A DNA stretch of 64,000 nucleotides from Gp6-AA40 sp035263125 (lineage in GTDB: Bacteria > Acidobacteriota > Vicinamibacteria > Vicinamibacterales > UBA2999): contig DATFRP010000219.1 of NCBI GenBank assembly GCA_035263125.1, positions 6,871 through 70,870 on the forward strand, written 5' to 3'. The notes under the pieces were generated by a model. The model was not told where the DNA came from, did not search any database, and saw only the letters and a list, made by a program, of their open reading frames with translations. A program made the translations under genes and the position numbers. Each line of letters opens with the position of its first letter. Positions within the stretch are counted from its first letter, which is position 1. Positions 16,393-25,193 of this stretch are shown here, piece by piece.

Positions 16393-16959
16393 TCAGTCCC
16401 AGCCGCGATCCTGGCCCGCGACACGAGTACTCAACTCAGCGACCCACGCTGGTACGTTCTGCGATGGCAACACCTGGTTATCAGCGCCGACAGCCGGATC
16501 ATATCTGGCGATCAGACGCCCTGAGGCCACATCGCGCAGCTCATAGTGCACGCCCAAGCCGCCATGGACGGTTTCCTGATGAAACGCGAACTGCGACCCG
16601 CCCGATTGGAACCCCCACTGCCAGATCGGAAGTCCGTTTCCTGCGAACGCCCGGACCCTGTCGCCGCTGCGGATCATCAGCTTCAACGCGATTGGATACG
16701 ACGTGCAGCAGTTGGCGTACTCGGCGAGCCATCCCACCGCGCCTCCGCCCGGTGCGATCTCCGGCTTTGCGAAGCGAACCTGATCCGTCTCCTTGATTGG
16801 TTCGATGGTTCGACCGGCAGCCGTCGCGATTCGCAGCTGACCATCCTCGCCCACCGTCGCTCGAACGTACCTCTCGGCGGCAGCGGCTGACGACAACGAC
16901 AGCAACAGGATTGAAACCACTCGCATCGAGCGGCTACCGATTACTCGCGTCTTTCGCAT
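16393..16959 (-). CDS. Exported protein of unknown function
   Basis: 188 residues from 16959, with a signal peptide at MRVVSILLLSLSSAAAA; an internal ATG at 16926 begins exactly there and could be the true start. The mature part (YVRATVGEDGQLRIATAAGRTIEPIKETDQVRFAKPEIAPGG, YANCCTSYPIALKLMIRSG, YELRDVASGRLIARYDP) is beta-rich with a CC pair, and I do not recognise a family. The pattern of 'response to exported data' repeats is absent. It lies 32 bases after the HTH gene at 16992. Confidence 0.65.
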   Translation of the reverse strand: MRKTRVIGSRSMRVVSILLLSLSSAAAAERYVRATVGEDGQLRIATAAGRTIEPIKETDQVRFAKPEIAPGGGAVGWLAEYANCCTSYPIALKLMIRSGDRVRAFAGNGLPIWQWGFQSGGSQFAFHQETVHGGLGVHYELRDVASGRLIARYDPAVGADNQVLPSQNVPAWVAELSTRVAGQDRGWD

Positions 16960-16991
16960 GCATCGCCTCACGGTGTGGGCAGGTCGGCGTT

Positions 16992-17528
16992 CTACCAATA
17001 GGCAATGCGCGTGAACGTCACCGCCGGCTGGCCGAGCCACCGGACAAGGCGCATCACACGCGGGAACCCGATCCGTCCACCCTTCGAGAGATTCGTGAGC
17101 ATGCCGGGCGTAAATCGCACCTCGCGAGCAACGTCGGCCCACGTCACGCCCCGCTCCTGCCGTTGCGCATTCAGTGCCAGGAACAGCGCCTTCGTATCCC
17201 AGCGGAGAATCTGTCCGTTCTTCAACTCCGGCAGACGAAAGGGCGCTGAATGTGCATCTGCGATACCGGGCAGGAAACTCTCCGGTGTCCGGCCAAGCCA
17301 AAGCAGCATCTGCAGGATGCCATCGCCTTCCCCCACCGGCTTCTGCCGAAGACCTGTGATGGTGGACGCGGAGATAGGGCGCAGTGTCGTACGGTGGCGG
17401 TTCAATTCCGCAGCAAGCGCGGCCCAGCTCAAACCTCGTTCTTGACGCTGCTCGTCAAGGACATCGTAGAGCGCCCGAAGGCTGAAATCGTGATTCTCCA
17501 TCGTGCCTGAACGATCTGCTTGCGTCAT
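16992..17528 (-). CDS. Tandem helix-turn-helix protein
   Basis: 178 residues with two copies of the same unit. The first (about residues 17-85) reads LYDVLDEQRQERGLSWAALAAEL and SASTITGLRQK; the second (about 110-175) reads LFLALNAQRQERGVTWADVAREV and TPGMLTNLSKGGR, ending with FPRVMRLVRWLGQ. Each looks like an XRE/lambda-repressor-type HTH with a following helix, so one chain could bind DNA as an internal dimer. The ATG at 17528 overlaps the upstream stop as ATGA, which supports the start. Confidence 0.75.
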   Translation of the reverse strand: MTQADRSGTMENHDFSLRALYDVLDEQRQERGLSWAALAAELNRHRTTLRPISASTITGLRQKPVGEGDGILQMLLWLGRTPESFLPGIADAHSAPFRLPELKNGQILRWDTKALFLALNAQRQERGVTWADVAREVRFTPGMLTNLSKGGRIGFPRVMRLVRWLGQPAVTFTRIAYW

Positions 17529-18115
17529 GGTGTCGCCTGGCCAGGTTTCCAAAAGTCGGGATCCGCGCGAACCCAACTCTCAGCGGGAATGCTCCACTGA
17601 GGCTGGATCGCCAGTATCATCGCGCCGACGCCAAATCGCCCGGCAACCTCGCCGGCCGCTGTCCCGTTCGGCGCTGATGCGATTCTGAACCATTCGCCGT
17701 CGGGGGATTCAAAGACAGCAGCAGACGAGGGGTCCTTCGTGGTACTGACGATCAGGAATCGTGCTCCCTCGATTCCCAGACCCGCACCGCCCCCGAGGTC
17801 CGGCCGATACGCTGCTCTGGTTGTCGACAGCGCCTCCCTGAAATCCAACTTCCGTTTACCGAGCGGCAGGAGCGCGGACATGAGCGGCCCGTTGCGCGCG
17901 TAGGCGTCGTCCAGACCGTCTCTTTCTTCAGCGGACGCAAACGTATTCAACCACCAGATCTCTCTCGGCTGGTCGACACGCGCGAGGGCCAGGTACGGAT
18001 GCGGGCAGTCGAACGTAGCGCAGGCGGTGGCAAGCCGCCGCTCGTTCTCGTCGTACGCCTGCTCGGTTCCAGGCCGCAGCCATTCGCGGACGATGAGGAG
18101 AAACTGCGGCGTCAC
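17525..18115 (-). CDS. Protein of unknown function in the HxlR operon
   Basis: About 196 residues from a GTG at 18115. The GTG overlaps the HxlR stop as GTGA, and this gene's own stop overlaps the next ATG as ATGA; the longer ATG start at 18196 would overlap HxlR by 85 bases. The sequence has ferredoxin-like alternation (PQFLLIVREWLRPGTEQAYDENERRLATACATFDCPHPYLALARVD, IWWLNTFASAEERDGLDDAYA), suggesting a dimeric alpha-beta-barrel such as in antibiotic-biosynthesis monooxygenase-like proteins. That assignment is a guess from pattern. Confidence 0.6.
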   Translation of the reverse strand: MTPQFLLIVREWLRPGTEQAYDENERRLATACATFDCPHPYLALARVDQPREIWWLNTFASAEERDGLDDAYARNGPLMSALLPLGKRKLDFREALSTTRAAYRPDLGGGAGLGIEGARFLIVSTTKDPSSAAVFESPDGEWFRIASAPNGTAAGEVAGRFGVGAMILAIQPQWSIPAESWVRADPDFWKPGQATP

Positions 18116-18567
18116 AGGGTCAGAGACTTTGGCGCCATCACATGTGTGCCCAGGTGCGCATCGCGCCGCGCAAGATGGCGTCGTCCCCAGCGCCACAGCG
18201 TTTCGAAGACGGGCGCGAGCGTGCGTCCATATGGAGTCACGCCATAGCGCACGCCCAGATGCGCGGGCGTCAGCGATCGCTTGGCCACCAGGCAGTCCGC
18301 CTCCATCTCACCCAGCTGCTGTCGCAGCACTTTGGCTGATACGTCTGGCATCGAACGCCGCAACTCGCCGAAGCCATGGGGACGCTCTGACAGGCGCTGG
18401 AAGAGCATCGGCTTCCAGCGACCATCGATCACTCCGATCGCCGTATAGAGCGGGCACGCCGCCCGCTCCCGGTGAGTGTCACCAGGTCTTACTGCACGTG
18501 TGTCGGGACCGTCACTTGAAAGTGCCCTCTTGTGACGACCAGAACGCCGCGCTAGAGTCCGCCGCAT
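18112..18567 (-). CDS. HxlR-family transcriptional regulator
   Basis: About 151 residues. The winged-helix HxlR core is clear: ACPLYTAIGVIDGRWKPMLFQRLSERPHGFGELRRSMPDVSAKVLRQQLGEMEADCLV. The cysteine before the first helix is the position used for redox or electrophile sensing in several members. The first 35 residues are poorly conserved. No alternative start lies between 18567 and the domain, so the start overlaps the divergent VOC gene at 18566. It heads an operon with 17525 and 16992. Confidence 0.8.
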   Translation of the reverse strand: MRRTLARRSGRHKRALSSDGPDTRAVRPGDTHRERAACPLYTAIGVIDGRWKPMLFQRLSERPHGFGELRRSMPDVSAKVLRQQLGEMEADCLVAKRSLTPAHLGVRYGVTPYGRTLAPVFETLWRWGRRHLARRDAHLGTHVMAPKSLTL

Positions 18568-18976
18568 GTCCATGATGCGACTCTACCGCGTGATCATGCC
18601 TGTCGACGAGGTGGAATCCGCCGCACAGTTCTACTCGACGCTGCTCGATCAACCAGGTGCGCGCGTCTCGCCTGGACGACACTACTTCTCATGCGGTGAC
18701 GTGGTGCTCGCGTTGTACTGCCCCAAGGCCGACGGCGATCCGCGCGATCCACGCCCGAATTTCGATCATGTGTACATCGCGGTAGACGATATCGAAGCGG
18801 TGTATCGACGCGCTGAACAACTCGGTGGGCTCTCTACGGAGAGCGGCGACGGTCGTCTCCCGATGGGCCAGATCGCGGTGAGACCGTGGGGAGAACGTTC
18901 GTTCTACCTGCAGGACCCATTCGGGAATCCTCTCTGCTTCGTCGACTCGCGCACGCTGTTCACGGGCGAGCGCTGA
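18566..18976 (+). CDS. VOC (glyoxalase/bleomycin-resistance) family protein
   Basis: 136 residues. A single vicinal-oxygen-chelate unit pair: YRVIMPVDEVESAAQFYSTLLDQPGARVSPG at the start, VYIAVDDIEAVYRRAEQLGG in the middle and RSFYLQDPFGNPLCFVDS at the end. Dimerisation would form the metal site; the exact substrate is unknown. It is divergent from the HxlR regulator, with overlapping start codons, and could be one of its targets (inference from arrangement). Confidence 0.85.
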   Translation: MSMMRLYRVIMPVDEVESAAQFYSTLLDQPGARVSPGRHYFSCGDVVLALYCPKADGDPRDPRPNFDHVYIAVDDIEAVYRRAEQLGGLSTESGDGRLPMGQIAVRPWGERSFYLQDPFGNPLCFVDSRTLFTGER

Positions 18977-18977
18977 G

Positions 18978-19119
18978 GACGCAGAGTTCGCAGAGACGAC
19001 GATCAACGCATTTATGCCGGCCGCTTTTCGGCCGGCGCGTTGCGCGGATAACCCATTGCAGGCGTCCTCTGCGTTCTCGGCTCCTCTGCGATCCCTGCGT
19101 TGATCGTCGTCTCCGTGTT
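18978..19119. repeat. Nested inverted repeat with strong inner hairpin
   Basis: GAGACGACGATCAACGCA at 18993-19010 is repeated as a perfect inverse at 19096-19113. Inside lies a hairpin, GCCGGCCG-loop-CGGCCGGC (19016-19036), with an 8-bp stem. The flanks carry GCAGAG/ACGGAG units. Located between convergent genes, so it may serve as a bidirectional terminator. Confidence 0.7.
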
Positions 19120-19164
19120 CTCCGCCACCTCCGCGAACCGCAGCCGGAGGCCACAAGCCACGGA

Positions 19165-19644
19165 TCACCCTCGTTCGAACATCCAGACGTTGTCCTGATC
19201 ATGATCAGTGCCTCGCACCTGTTCCGTGGCTCGAAGGCAACGTCCATCCTCGATCAGGTCGTACTTGAAGGAAATCGTTGACGTGCTCCCCGCTCGCTCG
19301 GTTCGCCACATCACTACCAGCGTGTTGCCTTCCCATCGAAGACTCGACACCGTCCGCGTGCCCTCGTGCGTGCCGATAATCTCCGCTGCGTCCGAACGGA
19401 GCTCGTACTCGTAGTTGAACGGCTTGCCGGCCATCACGAACGACGCCTTGTGGCGAAACGTCGGTTCGCGGTGTTCGATCTGCCAGACGCCGCTCGCGGC
19501 CGCATCGGCGCCAGGGCTGAGTGTGCTGGCCTGCCGGTTCAAGATCCATTCGCCGGAAAAATCGGGCCTGTCCTGACTGTTCCGTGTACTGGCGACGGCG
19601 AGCAGGATGATCGTGGCGACTCCAGTCTCGATGAACATCATCAA
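19165..19644 (-). CDS. Exported protein of unknown function ('PDFSGEW' type)
   Basis: 159 residues with an N-terminal hydrophobic segment (FIETGVATIILLAVAS). Mature start RPDFSGEWILNRQASTLSPGADAAASGVWQIEHREP, then beta strands (FNYEYELRSDAAEIIGTHEGTRTVSSLRWEGNTLVVMWRTE). This opening, shared with several acidobacterial secreted proteins including the one at 5670, suggests a lipocalin-like barrel. No function can be assigned. It lies 21 bases downstream of the lspA gene on the same strand. Confidence 0.7.
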   Translation of the reverse strand: MMMFIETGVATIILLAVASTRNSQDRPDFSGEWILNRQASTLSPGADAAASGVWQIEHREPTFRHKASFVMAGKPFNYEYELRSDAAEIIGTHEGTRTVSSLRWEGNTLVVMWRTERAGSTSTISFKYDLIEDGRCLRATEQVRGTDHDQDNVWMFERG

Positions 19645-19665
19645 CCTCTGGCAGATGTCCGCCGG

Positions 19666-20196
19666 TCAGGCGGGATGTCCCGGCCCATGATCCGAACGCG
19701 ACTCGGCGGGTGTCGAGCGAAATCCGGACAGCGCAAGCGCCGCGACGCCTAGCATGATCGCCACGTCGGCGACGTTGAACACGCCGGTCCGCAGCGGGCC
19801 CACGCCCACGTTCATGAAATCGACGACGGTGCCTCGAGCGACACGGTCCACCCAGTTCGAGGCGCCGCCGGCGAGCAGGAGGCACACGCCCGTCAGCAAC
19901 CAGCCGCGCCAGCGAAAACGCACGGCGGCCACCGCCATCACCAGCAGCACGAAGCCATCGAATGCTGTGAACAGCGTCGTGCGCCAGGCCTCGGGCAAAT
20001 CGGCGCCGAGCCCCAGGAATCCGCCGGTATTCTCGACGTACTCGAGACGAACAGTGTCTGCCAGATACGAACGCACCGCGCCATCCGCCAGCGCTGAAGA
20101 CACGACGTGCTTCGTCACGCGATCGCAGCCAATCGTCGAGACGACGGCTATCAGCAGTAAGAGTCGAAGACTGTTTCGATGACGCATCTCACTCAT
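19666..20196 (-). CDS. lspA: Lipoprotein signal peptidase (signal peptidase II)
   Basis: 176 residues with four predicted membrane helices. Cleaves the signal peptide of prolipoproteins after lipidation. Family motifs are intact: DRVTKH near the N-terminus, ENTGGFLG, GGASNWVDRVARGTVVDF with Asp126, and FNVADVAI with Asp144; the last two aspartates form the catalytic pair of this aspartyl peptidase. Length is typical. The downstream secreted protein (19165) and the nearby lipoprotein isomerase (21145) are plausible clients, but that is not specific. Confidence 0.9.
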   Translation of the reverse strand: MSEMRHRNSLRLLLLIAVVSTIGCDRVTKHVVSSALADGAVRSYLADTVRLEYVENTGGFLGLGADLPEAWRTTLFTAFDGFVLLVMAVAAVRFRWRGWLLTGVCLLLAGGASNWVDRVARGTVVDFMNVGVGPLRTGVFNVADVAIMLGVAALALSGFRSTPAESRSDHGPGHPA

Positions 20197-20232
20197 GATG
20201 TCGGACTCAGTCCGCGCGAAACCAGGGCATGC

Positions 20233-21114
20233 CTAACGCGCGACTGTCTGCCGCAGATGTTCCACGACCTGTCCCCACGCTGCTGCATGCGCCGCCGCAT
20301 CGTCGATCGCGTCTCCACCGAAATCCATTGGAAAGGCCGGATACATCGCATCAGAAGGATGCTGGTACGGAAACAACATGTGCCCGGCTCGCGGGTAGTG
20401 CAGATGGGTCACGTCACTCGCCCGTCCGTGTCCCGACATGCGATTCATGATCATCTCGCACATGCGGCCGGTCGCCCAGACGCGGTCGTCACCACCCGAC
20501 ACGAGCAAGAGCGGACCGCGCGCCTGCTCCACTGCGATTGCGGCTCGTTCGACAGCATCGCGATCATCGAGGGCAGCTTCTGACAGCGGCAGCATCGAGA
20601 GGCCTCGTTCGGACTGCGCAGGCGCCACGTTCGACGGAAACGGAAGATGGGGGACCGGTTTCCCCTGACGCGTCCACGTCGATCGCGTGACGCCGGCTGC
20701 CTGGGTAAAGTCGATGCCGGCCCACACGACGCTGCTCGGCGTGTAGCCGACCACGGGACCGACCAGATCGGGGAACGAGGCGGCCACGAGCACCGCGAGC
20801 TCGCCGCCGCGTGAGGCACCCACGACTCCCACTCGTCCGTCGGGCGCGATGACATCGGGTCGATCGATCAGCCACTCGAGCCCTCGTTCAACCCGCTCCA
20901 GTGGAATTTCCACCATCGCCGACTGTGTATCGGTCGTCCCCCAGTACGTGAGTGCAAGACAGGCAAAGCCGTCGGGAACGAGAAGATTCAGGAAGTACTC
21001 GGGTGTCCCGCCGTCCGAGCCGCCGAGCGCGAGCACTCCCGGAAACGGTCCTCCGGTGGACGGAGCCCGGAAGGTCCCGACGAGATCGTCGTTCCGCAGC
21101 TTTACCTCGATCAC
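20233..21114 (-). CDS. Alpha/beta hydrolase of the BAAT/acyl-CoA thioesterase C-terminal type
   Basis: 293 residues. Alpha/beta-hydrolase fold with the nucleophile elbow GASRGGE (about residue 101), the acidic residue in SGGDDRVWATGRM and the histidine in YPRAGHMLFPY. The context around these motifs is that of BAAT_C/dienelactone-hydrolase-like acyl-CoA thioesterases or acyltransferases. No N-terminal accessory domain and no signal peptide, so cytoplasmic. Substrate unknown. Confidence 0.8.
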   Translation of the reverse strand: MIEVKLRNDDLVGTFRAPSTGGPFPGVLALGGSDGGTPEYFLNLLVPDGFACLALTYWGTTDTQSAMVEIPLERVERGLEWLIDRPDVIAPDGRVGVVGASRGGELAVLVAASFPDLVGPVVGYTPSSVVWAGIDFTQAAGVTRSTWTRQGKPVPHLPFPSNVAPAQSERGLSMLPLSEAALDDRDAVERAAIAVEQARGPLLLVSGGDDRVWATGRMCEMIMNRMSGHGRASDVTHLHYPRAGHMLFPYQHPSDAMYPAFPMDFGGDAIDDAAAHAAAWGQVVEHLRQTVAR

Positions 21115-21144
21115 AAGCCCCCCGGTGATGCGAACCGCGGCGCG

Positions 21145-21816
21145 CTACGGACGAATCGTAACCTTCTTGATGATCGGAGGCATGAGCGGCTTGCTCATTC
21201 CGCCGTCAGCGCCCCGTGTCGTCTGTGTCTCGGCCAGTTCATCGACGACCGTCATGCCGTTCGTGACCTTCGCGAAGATCACGTAGTTCGGCTGCAGTGG
21301 GTAGTCCTGGTGCATGATGAAGAACTGGCTGCCGTTCGTGTTCGGCCCCGAGTTGGCCATCGCCACGAATCCGCGCTTGTAGCCGTCGCCATAGAGGGGC
21401 GAGTCGACCTTGATCTCGTCGGAGAACGTGCCGCCCCACGCGCTCTCACCGCCGGTGCCGTCGCCCACGGGGTCACCGCCTTGGATCATGAATCCCTTCA
21501 CGATGCGGTGAAACGTCAGGCCGTCGTAGTAGCCGTGCTCGGCGAGCAGCCGGAAGTTCTCGACCGCCTTCGGCGCGTCCGACTCGAAGAACTCGATCTC
21601 GATCGGCCCCTTGTCGGTTTCAATCACGCCGTGCATCCCGCCGGAGCTCTTCGCACCAGCAGGCACCTTGGGATTGCGGGCGACCGCGCCTTCTTCTGTA
21701 CTGCCGCAGGCGCTCGCACAGACGAGCGCACCGAAGAGGCACAGCCACGCGGGAAACAATCGGACATCACGAAGTAGCACTCGTTGGATGGACACGAGAC
21801 GAGAATAGGCGATCAT
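21145..21816 (-). CDS. Cyclophilin-type peptidyl-prolyl isomerase, lipoprotein
   Basis: 223 residues. N-terminal signal with a cysteine after CASA (residues about 22-38), probably a lipoprotein. The cyclophilin domain follows: GPIEIEFFESDAPKAVENFRLLAEHGYYDGLTFHRIVKGFMIQGGDP, GFVAMANSGPNTNGSQFFIMH and NYVIFAKVTNGMTVVDELA. The catalytic Arg is in FHRIV and the FMIQGGD and SQFFI motifs are intact. It should assist folding of exported proteins at the membrane. The ATG at 21816 begins the signal; the longer frame upstream is not conserved. Confidence 0.88.
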   Translation of the reverse strand: MIAYSRLVSIQRVLLRDVRLFPAWLCLFGALVCASACGSTEEGAVARNPKVPAGAKSSGGMHGVIETDKGPIEIEFFESDAPKAVENFRLLAEHGYYDGLTFHRIVKGFMIQGGDPVGDGTGGESAWGGTFSDEIKVDSPLYGDGYKRGFVAMANSGPNTNGSQFFIMHQDYPLQPNYVIFAKVTNGMTVVDELAETQTTRGADGGMSKPLMPPIIKKVTIRP

Positions 21817-21847
21817 GACCGCAACGCCAAGCCGGGCCCGGACGAAA

Positions 21848-22375
21848 CTATATACGTCGGGTGCGCGCGATCGGTCTCCATTGCCACACGGCGGCGGTTG
21901 CGGCTGTCGGCAACCGGTGACCGGACTGGCGCGCCACCATGATGATCTGACCACGATGATGCGCCTCGTGCGCCACGAAGTAGGTCAGGACGTGGCCGAC
22001 GTCGAGCGCGAGATTGCGCCACACGTAGCCTTTCGACGGCGGCACCTGGCCTCCCGCTTCAAGGCCAAGATCGAGCAGCGCCTCCATCCCGGCGCTGCTC
22101 TTCTTCAACGCCGATACGAGCTGCCGCGGGCTCACACGACGATGATCGACGCGCGCAGGGGCCGTAATCCCGTGCTCACGTCCGAGTGTCTTCAGCCACA
22201 TGCAGCGGGCGTTGTGCAGATGGGCAGCGATCACGCGGACCGTGCGCTGCGGCACGCCGGGAATCGCGAGATCCCAGAGCGCGGGCGGCAGGCGCTCGAT
22301 CAGCTCGATCGTGACGCGGTTGTTCGTGCGCCACGCCGAAAGCACGCTCGCCGGTAGATCGCGGGAGAGAAACAC
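21848..22375 (-). CDS. DinB-fold protein
   Basis: 175 residues. Four-helix bundle with TVRVIAAHLHNARCMWLKTL and DVGHVLTYFVAHEAHHRGQIIMVARQSG; the latter, with the H-E-A-H-H-R-G-Q pattern, and His in AAHLHN form the metal triad of DinB/DUF664-like proteins. It lies 31 bases upstream of the isomerase gene on the same strand. Substrate unknown. Confidence 0.82.
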   Translation of the reverse strand: MFLSRDLPASVLSAWRTNNRVTIELIERLPPALWDLAIPGVPQRTVRVIAAHLHNARCMWLKTLGREHGITAPARVDHRRVSPRQLVSALKKSSAGMEALLDLGLEAGGQVPPSKGYVWRNLALDVGHVLTYFVAHEAHHRGQIIMVARQSGHRLPTAATAAVWQWRPIARTRRI

Positions 22376-22538
22376 GCTGAATCTCCGTCACTGAAGTTGA
22401 AGGGCGAATCGTACCGCGACCTCTGCCGGCTCAGCAAAACACAGCCGGATTCCAGCACCATCCGGCAAGCCCGACATGGCCGGCATTGATATCGTAGAGG
22501 CACGTGAACCAGGCGCGATCGCGTCAAGTGAGGCATCC

Positions 22539-24608
22539 ATGAAACGCTTCGTATTGGCCGCGCTGATGATCGGGCTGTGCGCCGGCGTACGCGCCGACGA
22601 AGGGATGTGGACGTTCGACAATTTCCCGAAGGCCGAGGTAGCGAAGAAGCACGGCGTCCAGATCACCGACCAATTCCTGGGACGGCTGCAGAAGTCCGTC
22701 GTTCGTCTCGAGACCGGCTGCACTGCGTCCTTCGTCTCGTCCGACGGTCTCGTACTGACCAACCATCACTGCGTGTCGGGGTGCCTGGCGGACAACTCCA
22801 GCGCCCAACGCGATCTGGTCGCAAACGGGTACATCGCTGCGACGCGTGCCGGCGAGATCCGGTGCCAGGGTGCCCAGGCATCAGTGTTGACGAACACGGA
22901 AAACATCACCGATCGAGTCACGAAGTCGATCACCGGCATCGCTCCGACCGAAGTGGCCGCCGCCCGGAACAAGGTGCTGACGACGATCGAGGCGGAATGC
23001 GAGGCGGCCGCAAAGAAAACCGGCTCGCCGCTGGCGTGCGAGTCGGTCACGCTGTATCAGGGCGGTCAGTACTGGCTTTACAAGTACAAGCGCTATGACG
23101 ATGTGCGGCTGGTGTTCGCGCCGGAGCAGGCGATCGCCGCCTTCGGCGGAGATCCGGACAACTTCCAGTTTCCGCGCTGGTGTCTCGACATGTCGCTGCT
23201 GCGCGCCTACGAGAACGGCAAACCCGCGTCGACGCCAGACCACCTCACCTTCGAATGGGGCGGGGCGCAGGACGGAGAGCCGGTCTTCGTTGCCGGCCAT
23301 CCGGGCACCACGCAGCGCCTGCTGACTGTTGCGCAACTGAAAACAGAGCGTGACGTCGTCCTGCCGTTCTGGCTGGTGCGGTATTCGGAGCTGCGCGGAC
23401 GGCTCATTCAGTACTCGAAGACATCGCCTGAAGCCGCGCGCACGGCACAGGATTATCTCGACTCGATCGAGAACTCGATCAAGGTGCGACGCATGGAGCT
23501 GTCGGCGCTGCTCAACGATCGCATGATGGATCAGCACGCGGCCGACGAACGCAAGCTTCGTGAAGCAGTCGATGCCGATCCCGCCATGAAGGCTGTCGCC
23601 AGCTCCGCCTGGGACGACATCGCACGCGCAGAACAGCGCTCGCGCGAGATTCACAATCCGTACACGTGGCTCGAAGGAGCCGCCGGGTTCAACAGCGAGC
23701 TGTTTGCGTATGCGCGTCAACTCGTGCGTGCCGCCGACGAGCGCGCCAAGCCGAACCCCGAACGGCTGCGCGAATACACCGATGCGGGGCTCGCGCGTCT
23801 GAAGCCACAGCTCGAGGCGGCCTCACCGGTGTACCCGGCACTTGAACAGGTGCGCCTCTCGTTCTCGCTCGAGCGCATGCGCGAGTATCTCGGGCCCGAT
23901 CATCCCATTGTGAAGTCGGTGCTCGGGACCAAGTCACCAGACGAACGGGCACGCGAGCTGGTGACCGGTTCGCAACTGGCCGATCCGAACGTCCGCATGA
24001 AGCTGTTCGAGGGTGGCGCGGCGGCACTTCACGGGTCCAAAGACACGATGATCGTGCTGGCTCGCGCTGTAGACGGCGAGTCGCGTCGCCTGCGCACGAT
24101 CAACGAGGAAGAAGTGCAGGGCCCTGTAGGCCTCGCACAGCAGAAGATTGCCGACGCCCGTTTCAAGGTGTACGGCACGGCGGTTTATCCGGATGCGACG
24201 TTCACCTTGCGCCTCTCCTCCGGAGCCGTGGCTGGCTGGATCGAGGCGGGCATGCGCATCGAACCGTTCACACAGCTGAACCGCCTCTACGAGCGGGCGA
24301 CCGGCGCACCACCATTCGACCTTCCCAAGCGCTGGCTCGACGCGAAGCCACGGCTCGACCTGACGACCCGCGTGAATCAGTCGACCACCAACGACATCGT
24401 CGGCGGCAATTCAGGCAGTCCCATGGTGAACGCGCAGGGGCGCATCGTCGGGCTCGTCTTCGACGGCAACATTCATTCGATCGCCGGCAGCTTCTGGTTC
24501 GATCCGGAGTTCAATCGCACCGTCGCCGTGCACCCGGCGTTCATTCGCACTGCGTTCGCTCAGGTGTATGCGGTCGCGCCGATAGCAAAGGAGCTGGGAA
24601 TTCAGTAA
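22539..24608 (+). CDS. S46-family serine dipeptidyl-peptidase (DPP7/DPP11 type)
   Basis: 689 residues with a signal peptide (MKRFVLAALMIGLCAGVRA), so periplasmic or outer-membrane. The S46 catalytic triad regions are present: VLTNHHCVSG (His), FGGDPDNFQFPRW (Asp) and GGNSGSPMVNAQG (Ser), flanking an alpha-helical insertion. Mature start DEGMWTFDNFP is the family hallmark. Such enzymes remove dipeptides from the N-termini of oligopeptides and support growth on peptides. The ATG at 22539 has GAGG 7 bases upstream. Confidence 0.92.
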   Translation: MKRFVLAALMIGLCAGVRADEGMWTFDNFPKAEVAKKHGVQITDQFLGRLQKSVVRLETGCTASFVSSDGLVLTNHHCVSGCLADNSSAQRDLVANGYIAATRAGEIRCQGAQASVLTNTENITDRVTKSITGIAPTEVAAARNKVLTTIEAECEAAAKKTGSPLACESVTLYQGGQYWLYKYKRYDDVRLVFAPEQAIAAFGGDPDNFQFPRWCLDMSLLRAYENGKPASTPDHLTFEWGGAQDGEPVFVAGHPGTTQRLLTVAQLKTERDVVLPFWLVRYSELRGRLIQYSKTSPEAARTAQDYLDSIENSIKVRRMELSALLNDRMMDQHAADERKLREAVDADPAMKAVASSAWDDIARAEQRSREIHNPYTWLEGAAGFNSELFAYARQLVRAADERAKPNPERLREYTDAGLARLKPQLEAASPVYPALEQVRLSFSLERMREYLGPDHPIVKSVLGTKSPDERARELVTGSQLADPNVRMKLFEGGAAALHGSKDTMIVLARAVDGESRRLRTINEEEVQGPVGLAQQKIADARFKVYGTAVYPDATFTLRLSSGAVAGWIEAGMRIEPFTQLNRLYERATGAPPFDLPKRWLDAKPRLDLTTRVNQSTTNDIVGGNSGSPMVNAQGRIVGLVFDGNIHSIAGSFWFDPEFNRTVAVHPAFIRTAFAQVYAVAPIAKELGIQ

Positions 24609-24621
24609 GTCGGAAACGTCG

Positions 24622-25167
24622 TCAGCCCATGTGCGCGTAGAACCCCGAAGGGACGGATTGCGCTGGACCTCTCGTGATGTTCGCCGACACGAGGGCTGAG
24701 AAGCTTTTCAAGCCGTTTCGATAGATGCTGATTCGAATCGCCCAGCCCTCATTCGATCGAAACGTGTACCAGTTGGCGTTCGAGGAGTACGCCGTGCTCT
24801 GCAGAGATTCCCACCGGAGCAATCGCTTGCCCGTGAGCGGAGAGGTCGATTCGATGCCGCGCGAGGATGCCTTTAGGTGGACGAGAAAGGCGTCGTACAC
24901 GCTATATACGAGCGCAAGCCAGAGCAGGCCGAATATGCCGAGGATGATCGACTCGGCGACCGGGTCGTGTCGAACAGCGATTCCGAATCCGATCAGCGCC
25001 GCGGTCGCAAGCACAAGGAAGAGGACCAGTGTCGCTCGGTAGCCTCGTCCGAAGTCCATCGTGATGGACCCGTCGACCGGATCAGCGGGGACGATACCGA
25101 CCCGTGAGCGCATGAACCACGAGAGCAGTGCGTTGGTCGCTGCGTGCGTACCACCTGGTTCGATCAT
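24622..25167 (-). CDS. Membrane protein with bacterial PH-like domain
   Basis: 181 residues. Two hydrophobic helices (ATLVLFLVLATAALIGFGIAV, IILGIFGLLWLALVYSVYDAF) followed by a beta-rich segment (ASSRGIESTSPLTGKRLLRWESLQSTAYSSNANWYTFRSNEGWAIRISIY), the pattern of a bacterial pleckstrin-homology domain facing the cytoplasm. No function can be assigned. The stop lies 13 bases from the stop of the convergent peptidase gene. Confidence 0.65.
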   Translation of the reverse strand: MIEPGGTHAATNALLSWFMRSRVGIVPADPVDGSITMDFGRGYRATLVLFLVLATAALIGFGIAVRHDPVAESIILGIFGLLWLALVYSVYDAFLVHLKASSRGIESTSPLTGKRLLRWESLQSTAYSSNANWYTFRSNEGWAIRISIYRNGLKSFSALVSANITRGPAQSVPSGFYAHMG

Positions 25168-25193
25168 CGCGATGTGCAGAGTGTAATAGATCG

